Source of the DNA: Amycolatopsis albispora
GTDB lineage: Bacteria > Actinomycetota > Actinomycetes > Mycobacteriales > Pseudonocardiaceae
Assembly (NCBI RefSeq): GCF_003312875.1
Contig: NZ_CP015163.1
Coordinates: 1,364,001-1,428,000 of the forward strand
Length of the DNA stretch: 64,000 nt
Reading direction: 5' to 3'
Below are positions 32,509 to 40,469 of this stretch, piece after piece (position 1 is the first letter of the stretch; each line of letters opens with the position of its first letter). The position numbers and the translations under genes were made by a program. The notes below the pieces were generated by a model. That model was not told where the DNA came from, searched no databases, and saw only the letters and a program-made list of their open reading frames with translations.

Positions 32509-34238
32509 GCCGCGGGCTCCGGGGTCAGCTGGGACTGGACGATCTCGAGATAGGTCGGGCAGCTCTCCAGCAGCTCGTCGTGCGTGCCGCGGCCCACCAC
32601 GGAACCGTTCTCCAGCACCACGATCTGCTCGGCATCGACCACAGTGGACACCCGCTGGGCGACCACCAGCACGGCGGCGTCCGCGGTGTGCGGCCGCAGC
32701 GCCGCGCGCAGGGCCGCGTCGGTGGCCAGGTCGAGCGCGGAGAACGAGTCGTCGAACAGGTAGATCTCGGGCTTGCGCACCAGCGCCCTGGCGATCGAGA
32801 GCCGCTGCCGCTGCCCGCCGGAGACGTTCGTGCCGCCCTGGGTGATCGGCGCGTCCAGCCCGCCGGGCATCGCCTCGACGAACTCCCGCGCCTGCGCGAT
32901 TTCCAGTGCCTCCCACAGTTCTTCTTCGGTGGCATCCGGTTTGCCGTAACGCAGGTTGCTCGCCACCGTGCCGGTGAACAGGTACGGCCGCTGCGGCACC
33001 AGCCCGATCCGGCCGCGGAGCACCGCGGGATCGAGGCGGCGCACGTCCACGCCGTTGACCAGCAGGATGCCGCCGGTGACGTCGAGCAGGCGGGGGACCA
33101 GCGACACCAGCGTGGTCTTCCCGGCGCCGGTGCTGCCCACGATCGCGGTGGTCTTCCCGCGTTCCGCGCGGAAGGAAACCCCGCGCAGCACCGGATCCGC
33201 GGCGCCGGGGTAGCGCAGTTCGACGTCGCGGAACTCCACCTCGCCGTGCGTGCCCACCTCGCGGACGGGGTCCGCCGGCGGCAGCACCGAGGATTCGGTG
33301 TCCAGCACCTCGACGATGCGCTCGGCGCAGACCGACGCACGCGGGATCATCGTCGCGATGAAGGTCACCATCATCACCGAGGTCAGGATCAGCATCAGGT
33401 AGCTCAGGAACGCCACCATCGCGCCGACCTGCAGCTGGCCGTCGGCGACCCGCCGCGCGCCGAACCAGACCACGGCCACGCTGGAGGCGTTGAGCACCAG
33501 CATCACGATCGGGAACAGCAACGCCTGCAACCGGCCGACGCGCAGCGCGGTGTCGGTCAGCGCGGTGTTCGCCTCGGCGAAGCGGCGGGTCTCCACCGGC
33601 TCGCGGACGAACGCGCGGACCACGCGGATGCCGGACAGTTGTTCGCGCAGCACGCGGTTCACCGTGTCGATGCGGTCCTGCATGGTGCGGAAGCGCGGCA
33701 CCATGCGGACGATGATCAGGCCCATCGCGACCAGCAGCACCGGCACCGCGACCAGCATCAGCCAGGACAGCCCGGGGTCCTCGCGGATCGCCAGCACGAT
33801 GCCGCCGACCGACATGATCGGCGCGGTGACCAGCATCGTGCAGGCCACCACCACCAGCATCTGCACCTGCTGCACGTCGTTGGTGTTGCGGGTGATCAGC
33901 GAAGCCGCGCCGAAGCCGGAGACCTCCCTGGCGGAGAACCGGCCCGCGCGGTGGAAGATCGCCGCGCGCACGTCACGGCCGAAGCTCATCGCCACCCGCG
34001 CGCCGAGGTAGACCGCGCCGGTCGAGCAGATGATCTGCAGCAGGGTGACCGCGAGCATCCAGCCGCCGACGCGCAGGATGTAGCCGGTGTCGCCGGTGGC
34101 CACGCCCTGGTCGATGATGTCGGCGTTCAGGCTGGGCAGGTAGAGCGAGCCCATCGTGCCGACCAGTTGCAGCAGCACCACGCCGGCCAGTTCGCGCCGG
34201 TACGGCCGCAGGTGACCGCGCAGCAGGCGACTCAGCAA
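32505..34238 (-). CDS. ABC exporter half-transporter, subunit with degenerate Walker B
   Basis: 577 aa. 6-TM domain, then an ATPase with Walker A GSTGAGKTTL, signature NVSGGQRQR and Walker B IYLFDDSFSALD, where the catalytic Glu is Asp. The same change is known in TM287 of Thermotoga and similar heterodimeric exporters. First gene of a two-gene operon with the 30661 subunit. It is divergent from a TetR regulator (34328), the usual arrangement of a substrate-inducible efflux pump. Confidence 0.9.
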   Translation of the reverse strand: MLSRLLRGHLRPYRRELAGVVLLQLVGTMGSLYLPSLNADIIDQGVATGDTGYILRVGGWMLAVTLLQIICSTGAVYLGARVAMSFGRDVRAAIFHRAGRFSAREVSGFGAASLITRNTNDVQQVQMLVVVACTMLVTAPIMSVGGIVLAIREDPGLSWLMLVAVPVLLVAMGLIIVRMVPRFRTMQDRIDTVNRVLREQLSGIRVVRAFVREPVETRRFAEANTALTDTALRVGRLQALLFPIVMLVLNASSVAVVWFGARRVADGQLQVGAMVAFLSYLMLILTSVMMVTFIATMIPRASVCAERIVEVLDTESSVLPPADPVREVGTHGEVEFRDVELRYPGAADPVLRGVSFRAERGKTTAIVGSTGAGKTTLVSLVPRLLDVTGGILLVNGVDVRRLDPAVLRGRIGLVPQRPYLFTGTVASNLRYGKPDATEEELWEALEIAQAREFVEAMPGGLDAPITQGGTNVSGGQRQRLSIARALVRKPEIYLFDDSFSALDLATDAALRAALRPHTADAAVLVVAQRVSTVVDAEQIVVLENGSVVGRGTHDELLESCPTYLEIVQSQLTPEPAA

Positions 34239-34262
34239 GTCGGACCCCCAGGAAGAAACGTT

Positions 34263-34304
34263 CCGTATCTAACGGCGCCAGGCTACAGTCCCGTTCGGGA
34301 AACG
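34263..34304. promoter_or_regulatory. inverted repeats in the exporter/TetR divergent region
   Basis: Two 13-bp inverted repeats, CCGT-ATCTA-ACGG (34263-34275) and CGTT-CGGGA-AACG (34292-34304), are 29 bp apart between the divergent starts. Both could be half of a TetR binding region. The arms are short, so this is tentative. Confidence 0.3.
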
Positions 34305-34327
34305 CAATCGGGATAAAAGGGGCACTC

Positions 34328-34918
34328 TTGGCAGAGCGGTCTCGCCGCCGGGGGGAACACCTCGAACAGGCGATCTTCGAAGCCGTGTGGGCGGAGCTGC
34401 TCGAGGTCGGCTACGCGAAGCTCACCATGGAGGCGGTCGCCGCGCGAGCCGGGACCAGCAAGCCGGTGCTGTACCGCCGGTGGGCCGGGCGCGCCGAGCT
34501 GGTGCTCGCGGCCTGGCGGCACCGGCTGCCGGTGTCCCTGGAACTGCCCGACACCGGGACGCTGTCCGGTGACCTGAAGGAGTTGCTCGGCCGGTCGCTG
34601 TGCCGGTTCGAGGACTTTTCGCCGGACCTGCTGGCCGGGCTGACCACCGAGACCTTCCGTGATCCGGAGGTTTTCGCGCTGCTGCGCAAGCAGATCGCGA
34701 AGGCCGCGCCGGGGCACGCGCTGGCGGCGCTGATCGGATGGGCGGTCGAACGCGGGGAGATAGCGGAGCCCCGGCTGAGCCCGCGGGTGCTCGCGCTGCC
34801 CCTGGACCTGATCCGCGCTGACGCCGTCCTCTACGGCAGGCAGGTGACGGACGCCAGAATCACCGAAATAGTCGACGACATCTTTCTGCCGCTGCTGCGT
34901 GGCCTCGCCGCTCCGTGA
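34328..34918 (+). CDS. TetR family regulator of the ABC exporter
   Basis: 196 aa, apparent TTG start with AAGGGG 6 nt upstream. HTH: EAVWAELLEVGYAKLTMEAVA and GTSKPVLYRRWAGRAELV, the pattern of the group with a TetR C-terminal 11-like domain. It is divergent from the heterodimeric exporter operon and probably represses it. Confidence 0.85.
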   Translation: MAERSRRRGEHLEQAIFEAVWAELLEVGYAKLTMEAVAARAGTSKPVLYRRWAGRAELVLAAWRHRLPVSLELPDTGTLSGDLKELLGRSLCRFEDFSPDLLAGLTTETFRDPEVFALLRKQIAKAAPGHALAALIGWAVERGEIAEPRLSPRVLALPLDLIRADAVLYGRQVTDARITEIVDDIFLPLLRGLAAP

Positions 34919-34936
34919 CCGGCTACCGTCGGCGAG

Positions 34937-35383
34937 GTGGTGATCCGCGATGAGGCAGGAAACGAACTGCGCGGTTTCCACCCCGATCTCGCCCTGCGCC
35001 CGATGCCGCTCGCGCTGGTGGTGGTCGCGTTCCGCGGGCGGGTGCTGATGATGCTGAACGCCTTCCGACGCCACTGGGAGCTGCCCGGCGGCATGCTGGA
35101 GGCGGGGGAGGGGCCAGAAGCGGCGGCGCTGCGGGAGCTGGCCGAGGAAACCGGCATTCTGGCGACGACGGCGGAGTTCGCCGTCGTGGCCGAGTTCGCC
35201 TTGGTCGCGCCGGTGCGACGCGAGTACGCCGCGGTCTACCGGCTGGCGCTCGAAGCCCCGCCGCGCCCGGTGGTCAGCGACGAGGCGCTGGCCTTCCGAT
35301 GGTGGGACCCCGCCACGCCGGTACCGCCGGAAATGAGCCCGCTCGACGCCGCGATCGCACGACAGGTCTGCCCGGTTCGCTGA
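34937..35383 (+). CDS. NUDIX hydrolase
   Basis: 148 aa, GTG start. A full Nudix box is present: GMLEAGEGPEAAALREL then AEETGI, fitting G-x5-E-x7-REUXEEXGU. It hydrolyses a nucleoside diphosphate-linked substrate; specificity unknown. The last 13 codons (D-A-A-I-A-R-Q-V-C-P-V-R-stop) are the first unit of the 39-bp repeat array that follows, so the C-terminus has been caught up in, or is the source of, the array. Confidence 0.87.
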   Translation: MVIRDEAGNELRGFHPDLALRPMPLALVVVAFRGRVLMMLNAFRRHWELPGGMLEAGEGPEAAALRELAEETGILATTAEFAVVAEFALVAPVRREYAAVYRLALEAPPRPVVSDEALAFRWWDPATPVPPEMSPLDAAIARQVCPVR

Positions 35384-35854
35384 GGTGGCCGCGATCGCGC
35401 GGCAGGGCAGGCTGCCTCCCGATGTTGCCGCGAGCGCCCAGCGGGTCAGTCAGCCTGGCCCGCTCCACGCCGTGATCGCGCGGCGGACCAGCCCGGCTCG
35501 CTGACGTACCAGCGATCGCGCGGCAGGGCAGTCCGGCTCGCTGAGGTTGCCGCGATCGGACGGCGGGCGGGCCGTCTCACCGATGTTGCCGCGAAAGCGC
35601 GGGGCCAGCCCGGTTCGCTGAGGTGGCCGCGATCGCGCGGCAGGGCAGGCTGCCTCCCGATGTTGCCGCGAGTGCACAGCGGGCAGTGCGCGTCATCGAG
35701 GTTGCCGCGATCGCGCGGCGGGTCGGTCCGGCTCGCTGGGGTTGCCGTGTGGCACAGCGGGCAGGCTGCCTCACCGATGTTGCCGCAAAAGCGCGGCGGG
35801 GCCAGCCCGGTCCGCTCCACGCCGCGATCGCGCGGCGGGTCAGCTCGGCTCGCT
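35345..35854. repeat. tandem array of 13 degenerate ~39-bp repeats
   Basis: Units start at about 35345, 35382, 35421, 35467, 35503, 35543, 35582, 35620, 35659, 35698, 35738, 35776 and 35819. Most are 36-46 bp, typically 38-40. A unit runs GATGTTGCCGCGATCGCGCG, then GC-rich sequence ending near CCGGCTCGCT, and its core contains the palindrome CGCGATCGCG. One 65-bp stretch is exactly duplicated (35370-35434 and 35608-35672). The first unit lies in the NUDIX coding end and the last in the VOC coding end. There are no unique spacers, so it is not CRISPR; no coding potential is credible. Confidence 0.88.
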
Positions 35855-36244
35855 GATGTTGACCATCCAGGAAACGCCGAACTGGTCCACGCACGCCCCG
35901 AATTCGTCGCCCCACATTTGCTTTTCGAGCGGAGCCGAAACGGTGCCCTTAGCGGACAACTTCTCCCAGTAACCCCGCAGTTCGTCCCCGTCGTCGCCGC
36001 TCAGGCTGACGGTGACGTTCGTGCCGGGCTTGTATTCCATGCCGGTCGGCGTGTCGGCCGCCATCAGGGTGAACCCGCTCGGCGTTTCCAGCATGCCGTG
36101 CATGATCTTGTCCTGGTCGTGGTCGGCCCCGAATTCGCCGAAGGTGTGCAGCTCCAGCTCACCGCCGAACACCTCGCGGTAGAACTCCATCGCCGCTCTC
36201 GCGTCGCCGTCGAAGCTGATGTACGGGTTGAGCCTGCTGGGCAT
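35840..36244 (-). CDS. VOC family (PhnB/glyoxalase-like) protein
   Basis: 134 aa from ATG 36244 (GGGAG upstream). PhnB-type: NPYISFDGDARAAMEFYREVFGGELELHTFGEFG at the start and GVSWMVNISEPS at the end. Two beta-alpha-beta-beta-beta modules form the metal pocket, though ligands are incomplete as in many PhnB-like proteins. Role unknown. The final codons overlap the last units of the repeat array. Confidence 0.85.
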   Translation of the reverse strand: MPSRLNPYISFDGDARAAMEFYREVFGGELELHTFGEFGADHDQDKIMHGMLETPSGFTLMAADTPTGMEYKPGTNVTVSLSGDDGDELRGYWEKLSAKGTVSAPLEKQMWGDEFGACVDQFGVSWMVNISEPS

Positions 36245-36424
36245 CGGACGCTCCCTCTGGTCGGTGACGGAGCGCCATACTCGCAGATCGCCGCCGCGCC
36301 CCACAACGCTCGATCCGGTAACACCGCATTACGGCATTCGGCTGGGGTTTTCGCCTCGGGCGTGGGTAAATGTCGTACGCCTCGCTAACGTGGCTGGCCC
36401 GTTCACCGCCGACCGAGGAGGGTC

Positions 36425-37642
36425 ATGACCACCGCACGTGAGGCACCGGACATCCTTTCCCCCGAATTCGCCGCGGACCCGTACTCGGCCTACCGGATCA
36501 TGCTCGCCGAGCGGCCGCTGATCTGGCACGAGGCCATGTCGAGCTACCTCGTTTCGCGGTACGAGGACGTGGCGAAGGCGTTCAAGGAACCGGTGTTCAC
36601 CACGGACAACTACGACTGGCAGCTGGAACCGGTGCACGGCAAGACCATTCTGCAGCTGAGCGGCCGCGAGCACGCGGTGCGCCGCGCGCTGATCGCGCCC
36701 GCCTTCCGCGGCAGCGAACTCGAACAGCGGTTCCGCCCGGTCATCGAGGACAACGCCCGGCGGCTCATCGACGGCTTCCGCCACCGCGGTTCCGCCGACC
36801 TGGTCACCGATTTCGCCCGGCGTTTCCCGATCGGCGTGATCGTCGACATGCTCGGCCTCGACCGCGGTGACCACGAGCGGTTCCAGCGCTGGTACACCTC
36901 GATCATCGCGTTCCTCGGCAACCTGAGCCAGGACGAGGAAATCGCCGCCGACGGCATGCGCACACGCGCGGAATTCGCCGAGTACATGATCCCGGTGATC
37001 CGGCGCCGCCGCGAAAACCTCGGCGACGACCTGCTTTCCACGTTGTGCGCGGCCGAGGTCGACGGCACGAAGATGAGCGACGAGGACATCAAGGCCTTCT
37101 GCAGCCTGCTGCTCGCCGCCGGTGGCGAGACCACCGACAAGGCGATCGCGAGCCTGTTCAAGAACCTGCTCGAACACCCGGACCAGCTCGCGGCCGTGCG
37201 GGCCGACCGGAGCTTGATCCCGCGGGCGTTCGCGGAAACCCTGCGTTACAGCCCGCCGGTGCACATGATCATGCGCCAGCCCGCCGAGGACGTCGAACTG
37301 GGCGGCGGCGTGATCCCGGCTGGCAGCACGGTGACCTGCCTGATCGGTGCGGCGAACCGCGACAGCAGCCGCTTCGCCGACGCCGACAAGTTCGACATCT
37401 TCCGCACCGACCTGCCCGAGCAGACCGCCTTCTCCGCGGCGGCGAGCCACCTTTCCTTCGCGCTGGGACGGCATTTCTGCGTCGGCGCGCTGCTCGCGAA
37501 AACCGAGGTGGAGGTCGGCGTGAACCAGTTGCTGGACGCCATGCCGGACCTGCGGCTCGCCGACGGCCACACGCCGGTCGAAGAGGGCGTGTTCACCAGG
37601 GGGCCGGCTTCCCTGCCGGTGCGCTTCACGCCGGTCGGCTGA
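36425..37642 (+). CDS. cytochrome P450
   Basis: 405 aa. All P450 landmarks are intact: I-helix AAGGETTDKA, K-helix E-T-L-R (E271, R274), and heme loop FALGRHFCVGALLAK with Cys352 as thiolate ligand. Soluble class I bacterial monooxygenase needing ferredoxin partners, none of which are nearby. It is convergent with the conservon P450, separated by a strong hairpin. Conservons in Streptomyces often carry two P450s (CYP157 and CYP154 types), so this may be the functional companion in reversed orientation. Confidence 0.93.
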   Translation: MTTAREAPDILSPEFAADPYSAYRIMLAERPLIWHEAMSSYLVSRYEDVAKAFKEPVFTTDNYDWQLEPVHGKTILQLSGREHAVRRALIAPAFRGSELEQRFRPVIEDNARRLIDGFRHRGSADLVTDFARRFPIGVIVDMLGLDRGDHERFQRWYTSIIAFLGNLSQDEEIAADGMRTRAEFAEYMIPVIRRRRENLGDDLLSTLCAAEVDGTKMSDEDIKAFCSLLLAAGGETTDKAIASLFKNLLEHPDQLAAVRADRSLIPRAFAETLRYSPPVHMIMRQPAEDVELGGGVIPAGSTVTCLIGAANRDSSRFADADKFDIFRTDLPEQTAFSAAASHLSFALGRHFCVGALLAKTEVEVGVNQLLDAMPDLRLADGHTPVEEGVFTRGPASLPVRFTPVG

Positions 37643-37654
37643 ACGCACGCGCGA

Positions 37655-37712
37655 GTGCGGGACCACGGGAACTCGCCCCCCGCACGGCGAGTTCCCGGCC
37701 TGGATCCCGCAC
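37655..37712. terminator. long compound hairpin between the two P450 genes
   Basis: Inner arms of 12 bp (37666-37677 and 37686-37697) are enclosed by outer arms GTGCGGGA (37655-37662) and TCCCGCAC (37705-37712). It lies between convergent genes, so it is probably a bidirectional terminator. Not related in sequence to the palindromes at 7989 and 17635. Confidence 0.7.
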
Positions 37713-37751
37713 CCGCGCGGCCTTCCACTCCCCGCGCCGGGAGCAGAAGAA

Positions 37752-39038
37752 TCAGCGGGCCCGGCCGATCGGCGCCGGATCACCGGCCACGTAGGTGGGC
37801 GTGAAGGTGACCGGCAGGCTTTCCAGCCCTCGCATCCACACCGACGGGTGCCAAACCAGCGCGTCGGCGGGCACCGCGAGCGAAACGTCCGGCAGCCGGT
37901 CGAGCAGCACCTCGATGGTGGTCCTCGCGATCACCTCGGCGACCTCCGGTGCCGGATAGGGGCAGCCGTGCTCGCCGTGGCCGAACGACATGTGGGCGTG
38001 GTTGCCCAGCGACCCAGGCGAACCCGCGCTTTCCGGGCGTACCAACGGATCCGAGTTCGCCGCGGCCAGTCCCATCACCAGCAGGTCGCCCGCGCGCACC
38101 CGCTGCCCGCCGAGCTGGGTGTCCCTGGTGGCGAAGCGGCCGATGAAGTTCTGCGTCGGCGTGTCGTGCCAGAGCACCTCGTTCAGCGCCTGCCCGACGC
38201 TGCCGCGGCCACCGGACAGCGTCATCGCGAACCGCAGGTCGGTCAGCATCAGCCGCAGGGTGTTGCCGATCCAGTTCGCCGTCGGCTGCTGCGCGGCCGC
38301 GGTGACCACCAGCAGGTCCTGCACGATCTCCTCGTCCGACAACCCGGCGGGCGAGGCCAGCAGCTGCGAGGGCAGGTCGATGCCGGGGTAGTCCCGCTTG
38401 TAGGCCACCAGCGCGCGCATCGCCGCCTGCACCCGCAGGTGCGCGTTCATCGCGTCCGGCCCGACGTCCAGCGAGATCGCCACGTCCCGCACCAGCGCCG
38501 GGGTTTCCGCCTCCGGCATGCCGTACAGCTTCGCCACCGCCAGCAGCGGGATGCGCAGCGCGTACTGCGCCACCAGGTCCGCCTCGCCCGATCCGGCGAA
38601 CGCGTCGATCAGCCGGTCGGCGATCCGCTCGCAGTGCGTGCCCAGCTCGAACTGGTCCACCGCGGCGAGCGCTTCGCTGATCGCGCCCGCGCGGCGCCGG
38701 TGCTCGGCGCCCTCGGTGAACATCACCGACGGGTTGTGCGCCACGTACGGCAGCAGCGGCCAGTCGGCGGGCACGTGGTCCCACTGGTTCCAGCGGCGGG
38801 TGTCCCTGGCGAACAGCTGCGAGTCGCTGGTCACCTGGTGCATCTCGCGGTACCCCGAGACGAACCAGGCCGGGATGTCGCCGTCGAGCAGGATCGGCGC
38901 CACCGGGCCGTATTCGTCCCGGATGGCGGCGTAGAGCTTGGCGGGGTCGGCCTCGAACTGCGGGCCGTGCAGCCGGACCCGCTCCACCGGGGCGGGCGGC
39001 GGCCAGGCGGGGTCGGCGGTGTGGCGGAACTCGGTCAT
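37752..39038 (-). CDS. conservon-associated cytochrome P450 (CYP157-like, lacks ExxR)
   Basis: 428 aa from ATG 39038, overlapping the conservon GTPase gene by 4 nt. The heme loop MSFGHGEHGCPYP keeps the thiolate Cys359, but the usual Gly after C-x is absent. In the K-helix, the near-universal E-x-x-R is E-V-L-W (E287 to W290; codons 38169-38180), so the Arg is Trp. The Streptomyces CYP157 family, also encoded in conservons, is known to lack ExxR in the same way. The reaction is unknown; it may work with the G-protein complex. Confidence 0.9.
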   Translation of the reverse strand: MTEFRHTADPAWPPPAPVERVRLHGPQFEADPAKLYAAIRDEYGPVAPILLDGDIPAWFVSGYREMHQVTSDSQLFARDTRRWNQWDHVPADWPLLPYVAHNPSVMFTEGAEHRRRAGAISEALAAVDQFELGTHCERIADRLIDAFAGSGEADLVAQYALRIPLLAVAKLYGMPEAETPALVRDVAISLDVGPDAMNAHLRVQAAMRALVAYKRDYPGIDLPSQLLASPAGLSDEEIVQDLLVVTAAAQQPTANWIGNTLRLMLTDLRFAMTLSGGRGSVGQALNEVLWHDTPTQNFIGRFATRDTQLGGQRVRAGDLLVMGLAAANSDPLVRPESAGSPGSLGNHAHMSFGHGEHGCPYPAPEVAEVIARTTIEVLLDRLPDVSLAVPADALVWHPSVWMRGLESLPVTFTPTYVAGDPAPIGRAR

Positions 39039-39643
39039 CGTGCGCTCTCCCGGGCGGCGGACAGGGCGTAGAGGTGGTCGACGAGTGCGATCAGCACCCG
39101 CTTGGACGAGGACCGCTGCCGGGCGTCGCAGTCGATCAGCGGCACCTCGTCCGGCAGCGAAAGCGCCTCGCGCACGTCGGCGAGGTCGTGTGCGGGCGGG
39201 CCGAAGTTGTTGCGCGCCACGATGAACGGCGTGCGGTGGTGTTCGAGGCGGTCGATGGCGTACCACGAGTCGGCCAGCCGCCGGGTGTCCACCAGCACCA
39301 CCGCGCCGAGCGTGCCGGTGAACAGCCGGTCCCACAGGAACCAGAACCGCTCCTGGCCCGGCGCGCCGAACAGGTAGAGCACCAGCTTCTCGTCCAGGCT
39401 GATCCGCCCGAAGTCGAAGGCCACCGTGGTGGTGGTCTTGAACCGCGCGCCGGCGTTGACGTCCACGCCGGCCCCGGCCTGGGTCATCGTCTCCTCGGTG
39501 CTCAGCGGCCGGATCTCGCTGACCGAGCGGACCATGGTGGTCTTGCCGACGCCGAAGCCGCCGACCACCACGATTTTCAGCCCGTGCGCGGCGGTCCGGC
39601 GCAGCGGGGTGCGGGCGGGCGGCTCAGAGATTGCGGAGTCCAA
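39035..39643 (-). CDS. cvnD: conservon small GTPase (CvnD type)
   Basis: 202 aa, TTG start inside the end of the cvnC gene (20-nt overlap). G1 P-loop is VVGGFGVGKTT (about residues 26-36), G3 is LFGAPGQERFWFLWDRL, while the usual NKxD G4 motif is replaced by ARNNFG. CvnD proteins cycle GTP/GDP and form a membrane complex with CvnA, B and C that resembles eukaryotic G-protein signalling. The start codon is the least certain point; the N-terminal 20 residues have no family similarity. Confidence 0.9.
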   Translation of the reverse strand: MDSAISEPPARTPLRRTAAHGLKIVVVGGFGVGKTTMVRSVSEIRPLSTEETMTQAGAGVDVNAGARFKTTTTVAFDFGRISLDEKLVLYLFGAPGQERFWFLWDRLFTGTLGAVVLVDTRRLADSWYAIDRLEHHRTPFIVARNNFGPPAHDLADVREALSLPDEVPLIDCDARQRSSSKRVLIALVDHLYALSAARESAR

Positions 39644-39983
39644 CGAGCACCTTCTTCAGGAATTCCAGCTCGGGCAGCTCGGTGCCGGGGCCGATGGCGG
39701 TGGGGTGGCGGGCGGAGACGTGGCCGGTGTCGAGCAGGTCGGCCACCAGGATGCGGGTCACGCTCACCGGCAGGCCCAGTTCCGAGGCCAGCTCGACGAC
39801 CGAGGTGGGGTGGCGGCCCAGCCGCAGGATCCGCACGTGCTCGGACTGCATGCCGGGTGCCGGGCCTGCTTCGGTGACGATCAGCGTGACCAGGTCGAGT
39901 TCGGCCTGCCCCGGCCCGGTGCGGCCGCCGGTGACGGTGTAGAGCCGGTCCGGGTCCTCGTCCTCGAGCGGCCCGCGGCTCAT
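39624..39983 (-). CDS. cvnC: DUF742 protein (CvnC type)
   Basis: 119 aa. DUF742 features: the RLYTVTGGRTGPGQAELDLV start, the winged-helix-like LGRHPTSVVELASELGLPV and the end LPELEFLKKVLVGLRNL. Third component of the conservon; overlaps cvnB by 4 nt and cvnD by 20 nt. In characterised conservons CvnC links the roadblock protein with the kinase-like CvnA. Confidence 0.92.
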   Translation of the reverse strand: MSRGPLEDEDPDRLYTVTGGRTGPGQAELDLVTLIVTEAGPAPGMQSEHVRILRLGRHPTSVVELASELGLPVSVTRILVADLLDTGHVSARHPTAIGPGTELPELEFLKKVLVGLRNL

Positions 39984-40399
39984 GTCAGCGCGCTGGGCTG
40001 CTGCGCGTGCCGGGGCGGTGCGGTCAGGTGCCCGCCGATCTGCTCGACCAGCTCGTCCATGTTGTGCCCGATCAGGCCGACGTCGGCGTCCTCCCCGGCG
40101 ATCAGCGCCAGGTGCGCGCCGTCTCCGGCGTCGACGATGAACAGGATGCCGCCGTGGAACTCGGTCATCGAGTTGCGCACGCCGCCGGTGCCGTCGCCGA
40201 ACTCGGCCGAAGCGCCGTAGCACAGCGACTGCACACCGGCGGCGATCGCGGCGAGCTGGTCGGCCTGGTCGGTGCCGAGTGCCGGGGTGTGGCACAGCTT
40301 GAGCCCGTCCCTGGACAGCACCAGCGCGTGGCGGGCGCCGGGGGTGTTCCGCACCAGGTTCTCCAGCAACCATTCGAGGCTCGGATCAGTGGTAGTCAT
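39980..40399 (-). CDS. cvnB: roadblock/LC7 domain protein (CvnB type)
   Basis: 139 aa. Roadblock/LC7 domain: LEWLLENLVRNTPGARHALVLSRDGLKL, then the central QLAAIAAGVQSLC and an IGHNMDELVEQIG end. MglB-like regulator of the CvnD GTPase. The start ATG at 40399 follows 70 bp after the cvnA stop; the frame is open upstream but has no family similarity there. Confidence 0.92.
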   Translation of the reverse strand: MTTTDPSLEWLLENLVRNTPGARHALVLSRDGLKLCHTPALGTDQADQLAAIAAGVQSLCYGASAEFGDGTGGVRNSMTEFHGGILFIVDAGDGAHLALIAGEDADVGLIGHNMDELVEQIGGHLTAPPRHAQQPSALT

Positions 40400-40469
40400 C
40401 GAATGCCGGGGTGTGGCCCCGCGCTCCCCTCTGCTCGTCTGTGTTCGTCGGTGGGTGGACGGCCGTCGA

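Noticed and set aside
34937..35383. Mobile-element insertion at the NUDIX/VOC junction
   Set aside because: No transposase, terminal inverted repeats or target duplication flanks the array; the end units are part of the genes themselves.
35345..35854. Possible CRISPR array
   Set aside because: Units are contiguous and degenerate along their whole length, with no unique spacers and no cas genes nearby.
35446..35915. Leftward ORFs through the repeat array with repeating RGNIG and SEPG peptides
   Set aside because: They arise from the 39-bp units having lengths near a multiple of three. Frames shift between units, no ribosome site is seen, and overlapping frames give similar peptides.
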